64,000 bases of DNA from Amycolatopsis sp. CA-126428. Its GTDB lineage: Bacteria; Actinomycetota; Actinomycetes; Mycobacteriales; Pseudonocardiaceae. The notes under the pieces are model-generated. The model did no database searches and was not told where the DNA came from. It worked only from the letters and a program-made list of their open reading frames with translations. The stretch lies in contig NZ_PPHF01000048.1 of NCBI RefSeq assembly GCF_002904335.1, positions 1 through 64,000 on the forward strand, read 5' to 3'. How positions within the stretch are numbered: the first letter of the stretch is position 1; every line of letters starts with the position of its first letter. The translations under genes were made by a program, and so were the position numbers. Of the stretch, positions 18,791 to 29,519 are shown piece after piece.

Positions 18791-18833
18791 CACAAAGGCC
18801 GCATTACTCCGTCCGCCGACAAGGGCTATCACC

Positions 18834-18865
18834 CGTTTGTCGACGCACACCGGCCGTTCGTCGAC
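18834..18865 (+). promoter_or_regulatory. Direct repeat CGTTTGTCGAC / CGTTCGTCGAC spaced 21 bp
   Basis: Two 11-base copies differing at one position start 21 bases apart (18834 and 18855), two helical turns. They lie about 150-180 bases before the LCP gene. This is a candidate regulator-binding site; the regulator is unknown. The 221-base gap otherwise contains an AT-rich stretch with GGGTATCCGTACGATAACG around 18906-18925 that may hold the promoter. Confidence 0.35.
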
Positions 18866-19011
18866 TCAAGGTGAAGAAAATTCCGGGAGGGTGTCGTCAC
18901 GAACGGGGGGTATCCGTACGATAACGAAAACCTCGGCGGGAACGATCACCTCCTGCGGGGGAAGACGGCCAAGTCGGAGCCACCCCCTGCGAACGCGCGA
19001 AAGGAGACCGA

Positions 19012-21633
19012 GTGCCGGACGAGCTCGACAGCCCGGGAACCGGTCGCCGCCTCGACGGTGCCGCGCGGCCGCGGCCCGGACGGCGCCGGTCCATGGAGGA
19101 CCAGGGCGGGATCAGCGTCTCGGACGTCGTCGCCAAGACCACCGGCGCCCGCCCGGTGCCGCCCCGCGAGCAGCAGGACCGCTCCGACCAGCCCGGACGC
19201 CGGGTCCACGGCGCCGAGCCGGCGACCCCGGCGCGGTCTTCGCAGCCGCGTGCCGCGAGGCCGGCACAGGGGCCCGCTGAAGACCCAGTACCCACGGACG
19301 CCACTCGTCAACCGCGCGCCCCGCGACCTCGCCAGCCCCGCCGCACGACGGCCGCGGCCCCGCAGCCGGAGGCCCCCCTCCAGCGGCGCCCGCCGGCTGC
19401 GAACCCGGGCCCCCAGCAGACGACGGGCGCGCAGCAGCCGCCCCGCCGCCTCCGCCGCCCGGCACCCGAGGCCCCCCAGGCCGACGGCACCCCGCCGCGC
19501 CGCGCACCCCAGCGACCGACGCCGGACAGCCCGGCACCCCGCCGCGCCGCCGAAGGAGCCGCACCCCAGCGCGCGACCGGCGAGGGTCCCGCAGGCCGCC
19601 GCAGCGCAGGCCCGGCCGACGCGGCCGCCCCGCAGCGCCCCGGCCCGGCGAGCCCCGCCTCCCGGCGCCCCACGCCGGACAGCCCGGCGCCCCGCCGCAC
19701 CACCGCCGAGGGAGCCGCATCCCCGCGCCCGGCTGGCGACGGCCCCGCAGCCCGCCGAGCCGCCGAAGGGCCCGCATCCCAACGCGCGGCCAGCGATGGT
19801 CCCGCGCCCCGCCGCACGGCAAACGCCGAAGGGATCACCTCCCAGCGAGCCACCGGCGAGGCCCCCGCAGGCCGCCGCCCCGCACCGGATGGCCCGCCGA
19901 GCCCCGCCTCCCGGCGCCCGGTGGCTCCGGCCGACGCCGACCCGGCAGCGCCCCCGCGCGCCACACCGGACAGCCCCGCACCCCGCCGCACGGCCAACGC
20001 CGAAGGGGTCACCTCTCAGCGCGCCACCGGCGAGGGCCCCGCAGGCCGCCGCACCGCCGCCTCGGCCAACGCCGAAGGGATCGCCCCCCAGCGCGCCACC
20101 GGCGACGCCCCCGCAGGCCGCCGCCCCGCTGCGGACGGCCCGGCCGCACCGCAGCGCGCCGCCGCTGAGGGTGGTTCCGCGGCCCAGCGGTCCGCCGCCG
20201 TGCCGGCGCGGGCCGAGCTCGATCCGCTGACCATGACCGATGAGATGGAAGCGATCGACGAGGCGACCCAGTACCGTCGCAAGATCGATCACACCCTCGC
20301 CCGGTTCTCCGCCGCCCACGACGAGATGGAAGCCGAGGAGGCCAAGCGGCGCGAACGCCGTGAACGGCTCTCGCCCACCTCCTTGATCGAGAGCACCCGC
20401 ACCGCGCTGCACCGCGTCGTCGCCACGGCTCCTGAAGAAGCCCAAGCCGACGCCGAACAGACCCGGCTGCAGGAAAAGAAGCAGCGGAAGCTCGACCGGT
20501 CGGCCCGGTTCGGGCGGATCGCCGCCGCCGTCGTGGCGGGGCTCGTCTTCCTGGGGATCGGGGGTGCCTGGGGGGCGCAGACCTACTTCGACGCCAAGTT
20601 CACCCAGGTCTCCGCGCTCGACGAAAACTCCGCCGACATCCAGGACGCCGACGCGCAGGCCAACGACGAGAACTTCCTGATGGTCGGCTCCGACACGCGC
20701 GACGGCGCGTCCGACGAGGAAGGCGTCGGCACCGCCGACAGCACCCCGGGCGCGCGCAGTGACACCGTGATGGTCGCGCACATCCCGGCCGACCGGAAAC
20801 GGGTCGTCGTCACGTCGTTCCCGCGTGACCTCGAGATCAACCGGCCCGCGTGCCAGCGCTGGGACCCGGCGCAGGGCAAGACGACCGACCAGGTCTCTCC
20901 CGCGCAGAAGATCGCCAAGCTCAACACCGCGTACGCCGTGGGCGGGCCGCCCTGCGTGACCAAAGTGATCCAGCAGATCACCGGCCTGCGGATCAACCAC
21001 TTCGTCGGCATCGACTTCAACGGCTTCAAGGAGATGGTCGACGCCGTGCACGGGGTCACCATCCACACCGACATCCCGATCGACGACGAGATCCTCGGCA
21101 AGGTGCTGATGCAGACCGGTGACGTGACGATCTCCGGCGACCAGGCGCTGAACTACGTGCGTGCGCGGCACGTCAAGGCCGACGTGGCGAAGTCGGACTA
21201 CGACCGGATCAAGCGGCAGCAGGCGTTCATCGGCGCGCTGCTGAAGAAGGTCATGTCCTCGGACGTCGTGCTCGACCCCGGCAAGCTCACCGACTTCATC
21301 AACGCCTTCGCGAAGGCCACCTTCGGTGACAACCTCGGCGTCAAGCAGATGATGACGCTGGCGCAGTCGATGAAGGGCCTCGACCAGTCGAAGATCACGT
21401 TCCTCACCGTCCCGACGGTCGGCATGGCCAACACCCGGGGCAACGAGGTCCTCGTCGTCAGCAAGACGAAGGCGCTGTTCGACGCGCTGCGCAACAACAC
21501 TCCGCTGCCCGACCCGAAGGCACCGGTCCCGGTGAGCGAGCAGGCCCCGCCGACCAGCTCGTCGTCGAAGCCGAAGAGCAGCGGCAGCTCGAAGCCGACC
21601 ACCACCAGCCGCAAGAGCACCACCACAGGTTGA
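19012..21633 (+). CDS. LytR-CpsA-Psr (LCP) family ligase with long disordered Pro/Ala/Arg-rich cytoplasmic N-terminus
   Basis: 873 residues. Residues 1-400 are low-complexity, full of RR-A-PA units. About 400-500 is a charged helical stretch, a single membrane helix spans roughly 503-525 (AAVVAGLVFLGIGG), and the LCP domain follows from about 553 (FLMVGSDTRDG, VVVTSFPRDLEI, NHFVGIDFNGFKEMVDAVHGV, YVRARHVKADVAKSDYDRIKRQQAF). A Ser/Lys/Thr tail ends the protein. LCP enzymes attach arabinogalactan or other polymers to peptidoglycan. AAGGAG precedes GTG 19012 by 5 bases. The N-terminal region is far longer than usual for the family. Confidence 0.9.
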   Translation: MPDELDSPGTGRRLDGAARPRPGRRRSMEDQGGISVSDVVAKTTGARPVPPREQQDRSDQPGRRVHGAEPATPARSSQPRAARPAQGPAEDPVPTDATRQPRAPRPRQPRRTTAAAPQPEAPLQRRPPAANPGPQQTTGAQQPPRRLRRPAPEAPQADGTPPRRAPQRPTPDSPAPRRAAEGAAPQRATGEGPAGRRSAGPADAAAPQRPGPASPASRRPTPDSPAPRRTTAEGAASPRPAGDGPAARRAAEGPASQRAASDGPAPRRTANAEGITSQRATGEAPAGRRPAPDGPPSPASRRPVAPADADPAAPPRATPDSPAPRRTANAEGVTSQRATGEGPAGRRTAASANAEGIAPQRATGDAPAGRRPAADGPAAPQRAAAEGGSAAQRSAAVPARAELDPLTMTDEMEAIDEATQYRRKIDHTLARFSAAHDEMEAEEAKRRERRERLSPTSLIESTRTALHRVVATAPEEAQADAEQTRLQEKKQRKLDRSARFGRIAAAVVAGLVFLGIGGAWGAQTYFDAKFTQVSALDENSADIQDADAQANDENFLMVGSDTRDGASDEEGVGTADSTPGARSDTVMVAHIPADRKRVVVTSFPRDLEINRPACQRWDPAQGKTTDQVSPAQKIAKLNTAYAVGGPPCVTKVIQQITGLRINHFVGIDFNGFKEMVDAVHGVTIHTDIPIDDEILGKVLMQTGDVTISGDQALNYVRARHVKADVAKSDYDRIKRQQAFIGALLKKVMSSDVVLDPGKLTDFINAFAKATFGDNLGVKQMMTLAQSMKGLDQSKITFLTVPTVGMANTRGNEVLVVSKTKALFDALRNNTPLPDPKAPVPVSEQAPPTSSSSKPKSSGSSKPTTTSRKSTTTG
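19500..20190 (+). repeat. Degenerate in-frame repeats in the LCP N-terminal region
   Basis: The sequence repeatedly encodes units such as ATGEGPAGRR, PDSPAPRRTA and TANAEGITSQR, often with near-identical DNA (for example gccaccggcgagg at 19850, 20024 and variants). The repeats stay in frame and are all acidic-poor and arginine-rich. Confidence 0.8.
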
Positions 21634-21655
21634 TCCGCGAGGATCGTTAGTCCGG

Positions 21656-21677
21656 GTTCACGTGCGGTTCACCGGGC
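21656..21677 (+). promoter_or_regulatory. PHO box upstream of phoU (two 11-bp direct repeats)
   Basis: GTTCACGTGCG directly followed by GTTCACCGGGC: two 11-base units with the GTTCAC core, the known form of Streptomyces PhoP-binding sites. It lies 40 bases before ATG 21717 and 28 bases before the -10 candidate TAGGGT (21705-21710). Confidence 0.7.
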
Positions 21678-21704
21678 GATGCGGTGTTTGGTCACGGTTG
21701 GCCG

Positions 21705-21710
21705 TAGGGT
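21705..21710 (+). promoter_or_regulatory. Putative -10 (TAGGGT) for phoU
   Basis: TAGGGT lies 6 bases before ATG 21717, consistent with a leaderless transcript, and just downstream of the PHO box. Confidence 0.45.
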
Positions 21711-21716
21711 TGGGCC

Positions 21717-22382
21717 ATGCGTGAGGCTTACCATGTCGAACTCGAACAGCTCGCCGTCAACCTGGCCGCGATGTCGGTCCAGGTCGCCGAAGCGATGGAG
21801 CGGGCCACACGGTCGCTGCTGGAGGCCGACCTGGGTCTCGCCGAGCAGGTGATCAGCGACGACGCCAAGGTCGACGACGCGCGCGCCCAGTGCGAGGAGC
21901 AGGCATACGCGCTGCTGGCCCTGCAGGCGCCGGTGGCGACCGACCTCCGCACGGTCCTCGCGGCGATCCACGCCGCCGAGAGCCTGGAGCGGATGGGCGA
22001 CCTGGCGCTGCACGTGGCGAAGGCCGCGCGGCGCCGGCACCCCGATCCGGTGCTGCCGGAGGCGGTGCGGCCGTACTTCGCCGAGATGGGCGAGATCGCC
22101 GTCAAGCTGGCCCGGCAGACCGAGCAGGTCATCAAGACGAAGGACGTCGAAGCGGCGAAGACGCTCGAGTCCGACGACGACCAGGTGGACGACATCCACC
22201 GCCACCTCTTCACGGTCCTGATGGACCGCGAGTGGCCGCACGGCGTGGCCGCCGCGGTCGATGTGACGCTGCTGGGCCGCTTCTACGAGCGCTACGCCGA
22301 CCACGCGGTGTCGGTCGCGAAGCGGATGATCTTCGTGGTCACGGGCAAGATGCCGGGCTACGGCTCCGACGAAGACATCTGA
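21717..22382 (+). CDS. phoU: Phosphate-uptake regulator PhoU
   Basis: 221 residues made of two three-helix PhoU bundles. The E/DxxxD metal motifs are present (AAESLERMGDLALHVAK, RFYERYADHAVSVAKRM). PhoU links the Pst transporter to the PhoR kinase so that phosphate starvation is signalled, and it limits uptake. It corresponds to mycobacterial phoY2, which neighbours an LCP gene and phoT. It faces pstB, with terminators in between. Confidence 0.95.
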   Translation: MREAYHVELEQLAVNLAAMSVQVAEAMERATRSLLEADLGLAEQVISDDAKVDDARAQCEEQAYALLALQAPVATDLRTVLAAIHAAESLERMGDLALHVAKAARRRHPDPVLPEAVRPYFAEMGEIAVKLARQTEQVIKTKDVEAAKTLESDDDQVDDIHRHLFTVLMDREWPHGVAAAVDVTLLGRFYERYADHAVSVAKRMIFVVTGKMPGYGSDEDI

Positions 22383-22395
22383 GCCGCACCGAACG

Positions 22396-22429
22396 AAGAA
22401 AGCCCCCGGCCGCGGCCGGGGGCTTTCTT
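22396..22429. terminator. Strong hairpin between phoU and pstB
   Basis: AAGAAAGCCCCCGGCC pairs perfectly with GGCCGGGGGCTTTCTT around a minimal loop. It starts 13 bases after the phoU stop. The A and T tracts at both ends let it act in either direction. Confidence 0.85.
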
Positions 22430-22455
22430 GTTGCTCCACTTAGGACAAAACGAAA

Positions 22456-22494
22456 GGCCTTCCTCGCCGGCCCCGAGCGCCGGCGGGAAAGGCC
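22456..22494. terminator. Second hairpin, after pstB
   Basis: GGCCTTCCTCGCCGGC and GCCGGCGGGAAAGGCC form a long stem with two mismatches and a 7-base loop, 19 bases beyond the pstB stop. It probably terminates the pst operon. Confidence 0.65.
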
Positions 22495-22512
22495 TTCCGC
22501 AGCAACGGCTAC

Positions 22513-23289
22513 TCAGCCGAAGCGACCGGAAATGTAGTCTTCCGTGGCCTTTTCATCCGGGTTGGAGAAGATCTTCTCCGTGTCGTTCAGCTCCACCAGC
22601 CGGCCCGGCTGGCCGACGCCGGCGAGGTTGAAGAACGCCGTCTGGTCGGAAACCCGGGCCGCCTGCTGCATGTTGTGCGTCACGATGACGATCGTGTAGT
22701 CCTTCTTCAGCTCGCCGATCAGGTCCTCGATCGCGAGCGTGGAAATCGGGTCCAGGGCCGAGCACGGCTCGTCCATCAGCAGCACGTCCGGCTGGACCGC
22801 GATCGCGCGGGCGATGCACAGCCGCTGCTGCTGACCGCCCGAGAGGCCGCCGCCCGGCTTGTTCAGGCGGTCCTTGACCTCGTTCCACAGGTTCGCGCCG
22901 CGCAGGGCGCGCTCGGCGATGTCGTCGAGGGTCTTCTTGCCCTTGGTGCCACCCAGCTTCAGCCCGGCCACGACGTTGTCCTTGATGGACATCGTCGGGA
23001 ACGGGTTGGGGCGCTGGAACACCATGCCGATCGTGCGGCGCACCTGGACCGGGTCGACCGCCGACGCGTAGATGTTCTCGCCGTCCAGCAGGACGTCGCC
23101 CTCGACACGGGCGCCGGGGATGACCTCGTGCATGCGGTTCAGCGTGCGCAGCACCGTCGACTTGCCACAGCCCGACGGGCCGATGAACGCGGTGACGTTG
23201 CGCGGCGGCACGGAAAGGGTGACACCGTCCACGGCGTGGAACTTGCCGTAGTAGATGTCCACGTCCTTGACGTCGATTCGCTTTGCCAT
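22513..23289 (-). CDS. pstB: Phosphate ABC transporter ATP-binding protein PstB
   Basis: 258 residues. Walker [11 protein letters not shown]-loop in FQRPNPFP, signature LSGGQQQRL, Walker [14 protein letters not shown] and the H-loop VTHNM are intact. The opening [16 protein letters not shown] is typical of PstB. It powers high-affinity phosphate import with PstA and PstC. It is the last gene of the pstSCAB operon, starting 10 bases after the pstA stop. Confidence 0.96.
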   Translation of the reverse strand: MAKRIDVKDVDIYYGKFHAVDGVTLSVPPRNVTAFIGPSGCGKSTVLRTLNRMHEVIPGARVEGDVLLDGENIYASAVDPVQVRRTIGMVFQRPNPFPTMSIKDNVVAGLKLGGTKGKKTLDDIAERALRGANLWNEVKDRLNKPGGGLSGGQQQRLCIARAIAVQPDVLLMDEPCSALDPISTLAIEDLIGELKKDYTIVIVTHNMQQAARVSDQTAFFNLAGVGQPGRLVELNDTEKIFSNPDEKATEDYISGRFG

Positions 23290-23299
23290 GGCTTACAGC

Positions 23300-24217
23300 T
23301 CACTTCTTCTTCGGGGCGACAAGGCGCGCGAACACGGTGGCGAGGAGGTTGATGATCGCGATGATGAGCACCAGGGTCAGTGCCGCGCCCCAGATCCGGT
23401 CGAAGCCGACCGAACCGGGATCCATCGAGTTGGTGACACGCTCGTTGTTCATCAGCAACGGCAGTGCCGCCTGCTCGCCGTGGAAGATGTCCCAGTTCGT
23501 GTAGGCGGAGTAACCGACGAGGACCAGCAGCGGTGCGGTCTCGCCCATCACCCGGGCCAGCGCCATCATGATGCCGCCGATGATGCCGGACATCGCCGTC
23601 GGCAGGACGATCTTCATGATCGTCTTCCACTTCGGCACACCCAGCGCGTACGACGCCTCGCGCAGGTCGTCCGGGACGATCCGCAGCATCTCCTCCGACG
23701 ACCGGACGACCACCGGGATCATCAGCAGCACCAGGGCCAGCGACACGGCGAAACCGCTGCGCGGCAGGCCGAAGGTGGTGATCCAGAGCGCGTAGATGAA
23801 CAGCGCGGCGACGATCGACGGGACACCGGAGAGGATGTCGACCATGAACGTCGTGGCCTTCGCGAGCTTGCCGCGGCCGTACTCGACGAGGTAGATCGCC
23901 ACGAGCATGCCGATCGGCACCGCGATGATCGCGCAGACCAGGCCCTGCAGCAGGCTGCCGATGATGGCGTGCAGCACGCCGCCGCCGACCTCGTCGGACA
24001 GGTAGTTGCCCAGGTCCTGCGACCACCAGTTGGAGTACGGGATGCGCTTGATGCCGTTCGCGACGACCGTGTAGAGCACCCACACCAGCGGGACGACGGC
24101 GATCAGGAACGACAGCCAGACCAGCGTGGTCGCGATGCCGTTCTTGACCTTGCGGGCCATGCTGACCTGCTGGAACGCCGGCGTCGTGGCAGGGGCTTCG
24201 AGCGTGGTGGCGGACAT
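23300..24217 (-). CDS. pstA: Phosphate ABC transporter permease PstA
   Basis: 305 residues with six membrane helices; the EAA-type cytoplasmic loop lies in REASYALGVPKWKTIMKIVLP. The start ATG 24217 has AGGGAG 9 bases before it on the minus strand and sits 2 bases after the pstC stop, so translation is coupled. The longer open frame reaching 24733 is a shadow across pstC. Confidence 0.95.
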   Translation of the reverse strand: MSATTLEAPATTPAFQQVSMARKVKNGIATTLVWLSFLIAVVPLVWVLYTVVANGIKRIPYSNWWSQDLGNYLSDEVGGGVLHAIIGSLLQGLVCAIIAVPIGMLVAIYLVEYGRGKLAKATTFMVDILSGVPSIVAALFIYALWITTFGLPRSGFAVSLALVLLMIPVVVRSSEEMLRIVPDDLREASYALGVPKWKTIMKIVLPTAMSGIIGGIMMALARVMGETAPLLVLVGYSAYTNWDIFHGEQAALPLLMNNERVTNSMDPGSVGFDRIWGAALTLVLIIAIINLLATVFARLVAPKKK

Positions 24218-24219
24218 GC

Positions 24220-25287
24220 TCAGTCTCCCTTCTTGCCGATGACGGACCGGGCCGCGAAGTTCACCAGGAACGTGAGCACGAACAGCACCAGGCCGGCCGC
24301 GATGTACGCGCCCGCGGAGATCTCGTTGTTGAACTCGCTGTAGTTGGCGGCGATCTTCGAGGCGAACGTGGCACCGCCGTCGAAGAGGCTCCAGTCGAAG
24401 TTCTTGCCCTGCGGGATCAGCAGGATGACGGCCAGCGCGATCGTCTCGCCCAGCGCGCGGCCGAGGCCGAGCATGGACGCGCCGACGTACCCGGCCTTGC
24501 CGAACGGCAGCACCGTGGTGCGGATGACCTCCCAGCGGGTGGCGCCGAGCGCGAGCGCGCCCTCCATGTGCGGGGTCGGCGTGCGCTCGAAGACCTCGCG
24601 CGAGAGCGACGTGATGATCGGCAGGATCATCACGGCCAGCACGATGCCGGCGGTGAAGATCGTGCCGCGCACGCTGGGCGCGACGTTGCCGGGCGCCAGC
24701 AGCGGGAACCACGAGAACGTGTCGTTGATCCACTGCGAGAACGGCTCGATCGCCGGGGCGAACACGAGGATGCCCCAGAGACCGAAGATGATCGACGGCA
24801 CCGCGGCGAGCAGGTCGACGACGTAGGCGAACGTCCGCGCGAGCCGCTTCGGCGCGTACTGGGTGAGGAACAGCGCGATGCCCAGCGAGACCGGCATCGC
24901 GATGATCAGCGCCACGAACGACGTCGCCACGGTCACCTCGAGCAGGTCGAGGATGCCGAACGACATGTTCGCGGGATCGCTGGTCGACCAGCCGTGGTTG
25001 GTGAGGAAGCTGCCCTTGTTGGCCTGCAGCGCCGGGATCGCCTGGATGAGCAGGAAGAGCCCGATCAGGCCGATCAGGGCGACGACGAAGATACCCGCCC
25101 CGGTGGTCAAGTTCTGGAAGATGCGGTCACCGGGCCGCACCTTCTTCGGTTTCTCGCTCGCGGGCGGCTCCGGCGCCGCCGTCGAGGCTCGTTGCTCCGA
25201 AATCGGATCCTCCGGGGGCGTTGTGGCGGACGACGAACGCCCACCGGGGTCGCCGGTGGGCGTTCGCGTCGAGCTTGACTCGCTCAT
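24220..25287 (-). CDS. pstC: Phosphate ABC transporter permease PstC
   Basis: 355 residues. A Ser/Pro/Glu-rich cytoplasmic N-terminus of about 60 residues precedes six membrane helices, with the EAA-like loop ALALGATRWEVIRTTVLPFGKAG. It pairs with PstA to form the phosphate channel. A 52-base gap separates it from pstS. Confidence 0.95.
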   Translation of the reverse strand: MSESSSTRTPTGDPGGRSSSATTPPEDPISEQRASTAAPEPPASEKPKKVRPGDRIFQNLTTGAGIFVVALIGLIGLFLLIQAIPALQANKGSFLTNHGWSTSDPANMSFGILDLLEVTVATSFVALIIAMPVSLGIALFLTQYAPKRLARTFAYVVDLLAAVPSIIFGLWGILVFAPAIEPFSQWINDTFSWFPLLAPGNVAPSVRGTIFTAGIVLAVMILPIITSLSREVFERTPTPHMEGALALGATRWEVIRTTVLPFGKAGYVGASMLGLGRALGETIALAVILLIPQGKNFDWSLFDGGATFASKIAANYSEFNNEISAGAYIAAGLVLFVLTFLVNFAARSVIGKKGD

Positions 25288-25339
25288 CGACTACTTCTGT
25301 CCAGCCTGTATCAACTCGGGGAACAGTCGCAAGACCAGG

Positions 25340-26470
25340 TCAGGAGATCGCCTTGACCGCGGCCAGGACCTTGGTCTGCAGCGACTGCGGGATCGGCACG
25401 TAGCCCTTGGCGGACAGCGGCTGCTGGCCGTCGGTCGCGGCCACCGTCAGGAACGCCTTGACGGCCTTGGCGACGTCCGCGCTGGCGTACTTCGAGCAGA
25501 CGATTTCGTAGGTCGTCAGCAGCAGCGGGTAGGCACCCGGGGTGTTGCTGGCGTAGATGCCGTTGAGGTCGAGCGCGAGGTCGTTCGAGCCCTCGTTGAG
25601 GAACTTCGCCGCGTCGAGGGACTTCGCCACGTTCGCCGCGTTGAGCTCGACACCGCCGGAGCCGCTGTCGATCAGGGCCGCGGTCAGGCCGTCCTTGGCG
25701 AACGCGCCCTCGACGTAGGTGATGCCACCGTCGGAGGCCTTCACCGCGGTCGCGACGCCGTTGGAGCCCTGCGCACCGTTGCCGACGCCACCGTTGAACT
25801 TCTTGCCGGCACCCTTGGTCCAGTCGGCCTTCGCCGCCGCGCCCAGGTACTTCTGGAAGTTGTCGGTGGTGCCCGACTCGTCGGCGCGGGAGACGACCTG
25901 GATCGGCTTGTCCGGCAGGTTCAGGCTCTCGTTGCCCTTGACCGCCTTGATGGCCGGGTCGTTCCACTTGGTGATGCCACCGCTGAAGATCTTCGCGGTC
26001 ACCGACGGGGTCAGCGTCAGCTTCTCCACACCGGACAGCTTGTAGGCGACCGCGATCGGGCCGACGACGAGCGGGATGTTCCAGGCGTCGCTGGCGCAGC
26101 GGGCCTTGGCGGCCGCGGCGTCGGCGTCCTTGATCGGCGAGTCCGAGCCGCCGAAGTCGATCTGGTTGGCGTTGAACTGCTTGACGCCCGCGCCGGAACC
26201 GCTCGGGTTGTAGTTGACCTGCTGGCCGGCGCACTTCTTGCTGTACTGCTGCGTGAAGATGTCGATGGCGTTCTTCTGGGCCGACGAACCTTCCGCGGAG
26301 AGCGGGCTCTTGCCACCGCACTCGACGTCGGCGGTGCCGGTCGCAGCGGGCGCCGAAGCCGAGTTCGAGCTGCCGCTGTTGGTCGCCGCGGGGTCGGAAC
26401 CACAGGCGGCGAGCACGAGGGCGGCGCTCGCGACGATGCCCACCGCGCTCAGGGGCCGCATGATCTTCAC
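25340..26470 (-). CDS. pstS: Phosphate-binding lipoprotein PstS
   Basis: 376 residues. The lipobox LAAC puts the lipidated cysteine at position 23. The mature protein shows PstS signatures (LSAEGSSAQKNAIDIF, YNPSGSGAGVKQF, DFGGSDSPI, VSRADESGTTDNFQKYL). It captures phosphate at the outer membrane face. GTG 26470 follows GGAGG by 8 bases. The first ATG upstream in frame lacks a signal peptide fit. The PHO box upstream indicates PhoP control. Confidence 0.95.
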   Translation of the reverse strand: MKIMRPLSAVGIVASAALVLAACGSDPAATNSGSSNSASAPAATGTADVECGGKSPLSAEGSSAQKNAIDIFTQQYSKKCAGQQVNYNPSGSGAGVKQFNANQIDFGGSDSPIKDADAAAAKARCASDAWNIPLVVGPIAVAYKLSGVEKLTLTPSVTAKIFSGGITKWNDPAIKAVKGNESLNLPDKPIQVVSRADESGTTDNFQKYLGAAAKADWTKGAGKKFNGGVGNGAQGSNGVATAVKASDGGITYVEGAFAKDGLTAALIDSGSGGVELNAANVAKSLDAAKFLNEGSNDLALDLNGIYASNTPGAYPLLLTTYEIVCSKYASADVAKAVKAFLTVAATDGQQPLSAKGYVPIPQSLQTKVLAAVKAIS

Positions 26471-26565
26471 TGCTGTTTCCTCCATCAGGAGCTTGACCGG
26501 GTCGTCGCGGCGTGCTGCCGCGCCGGATCCGGACACTAGGCAGCCCCGATGGACGGTCACCCCTG

Positions 26566-26587
26566 TCCAGGTGAACGCAAAGTGAAC
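26566..26587 (-). promoter_or_regulatory. PHO box upstream of pstS
   Basis: Read on the minus strand: GTTCACTTTGC directly followed by GTTCACCTGGA, two 11-base units. GGTGACCGTCC follows a few bases further as a weaker element. TAGTGT (26533-26538, minus strand) is a plausible -10, giving a leader of about 55 bases before GTG 26470. Confidence 0.7.
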
Positions 26588-26695
26588 AAGGCCGCCGATG
26601 TGAGCAGTGCTACTAGTCTGAAAGTGCGCCGTGTCCCGGCCGTGACCTGCGCGTTCGCGCACCGTGACGAGGCGCTCTCGCGGCGTCCATTGTGG

Positions 26696-27625
26696 TCACC
26701 GACCGTACTGGACGTCGGTTTCGTGACGCGTGAACCCGAGCTTGGTGTAGACCGCCAGCGCCGCCGCGTTGTCACCCTCGACGTACAGGATGATCTGCCG
26801 CAGCCCGCGGCCCGCGAGGTACCGCAGCCCGGCGAGCGTGAGCGCCCGCCCGAGCCCGCCGCCCTGCGCGGCCGGGTCGACGCCGACGACGTACACCTCG
26901 CCGACGCGCTCGCCGCCGAACCGGCCGGGCGTCGGTTCGTGCACCTTCGTCCAGTGGAAGCCGATGACCGTGTCTTCCGAGCTGCCCTTTGCGGTGTCTT
27001 CTTCCACGGCGAGGAAGAAGCCGTCGGCGTCGAACCAGGGACGTGCTTCGTCGGCACGGAGTTCGTCGGCGGTCAGGGCGCCCTGCTCGGGGTGCCAGTC
27101 GAAGGCCCGCGCGTTGACCCGGATGACGGCGTCCTCGTCCTGGCCCGGCACGAACGTCCGCAGCGAGACGCCCTCGCGCAGGATCGGCTCCGGCCAGTCC
27201 GAGCCTTCGACGTCGACGCGCAGGATGAGCAGCTCGCGCTTGCGCTCCAGGCCCGTCTTCAGCGCCAGCTTCCGCGCGGCCGGGTGGTCGCCGTGCGCCC
27301 AGACGCGGAAGCCGACCGCGGCCCGCTCGTCGACCGCCTGAAGCAGCTTCGCGCCGTAGCCGCGGTCACGGTGGGCGGGATGCACGAACAGCTCGACGAC
27401 CTGGTGGTCGAAGGAGTCGCCCGTGGTGTCGAGGTGCGCGTAGCCGACGACTTCGCCCTCGACGCAGGCGACGAGGTGCTCACCGCCGTCGAACTCGCCG
27501 GGCAGCGCGCCGGCCGGCTCGACCTCGGGCCGCCCGTCGGCTTCGCGCACGGCCAGCAGCAGCCGCCGCACGTCGTCGAGCTGCTGTTCGTCCAGTTCCT
27601 GGCGCCACTCGCCGTCTCCGCTCAC
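26696..27625 (-). CDS. mshD: Mycothiol synthase MshD
   Basis: 309 residues with two GNAT modules. The C-terminal one carries the acetyl-CoA loop VVGVDPAAQGGGLGRALTLAGLRYL and DNAAALAVYTKLGF. The N-terminal one has FVHPAHRDRGYGAKLL. It acetylates Cys-GlcN-Ins as the last step of mycothiol synthesis. Its position directly after glnR on the same strand matches Rv0818-Rv0819. Confidence 0.93.
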   Translation of the reverse strand: MSGDGEWRQELDEQQLDDVRRLLLAVREADGRPEVEPAGALPGEFDGGEHLVACVEGEVVGYAHLDTTGDSFDHQVVELFVHPAHRDRGYGAKLLQAVDERAAVGFRVWAHGDHPAARKLALKTGLERKRELLILRVDVEGSDWPEPILREGVSLRTFVPGQDEDAVIRVNARAFDWHPEQGALTADELRADEARPWFDADGFFLAVEEDTAKGSSEDTVIGFHWTKVHEPTPGRFGGERVGEVYVVGVDPAAQGGGLGRALTLAGLRYLAGRGLRQIILYVEGDNAAALAVYTKLGFTRHETDVQYGR

Positions 27626-27695
27626 CCTGCGACCGTACCCGTGACGGACGCAACGCGACGGCTGTGCGAGACGTCTTCCGTGTGCGAAAGGGGGA

Positions 27696-29508
<1,813 letters not shown>

Positions 29509-29519
29509 GGAGCGGTGCG

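Noticed and set aside
18946..21171. A 741-residue minus-strand frame over the LCP gene
   Set aside because: Repetitive G/A/R/C composition mirrors the LCP repeats; no domain is recognisable.
23300..24733. A 477-residue version of PstA
   Set aside because: The extra N-terminal 172 codons overlap pstC in another frame; ATG 24217 with a ribosome-binding site is the true start.
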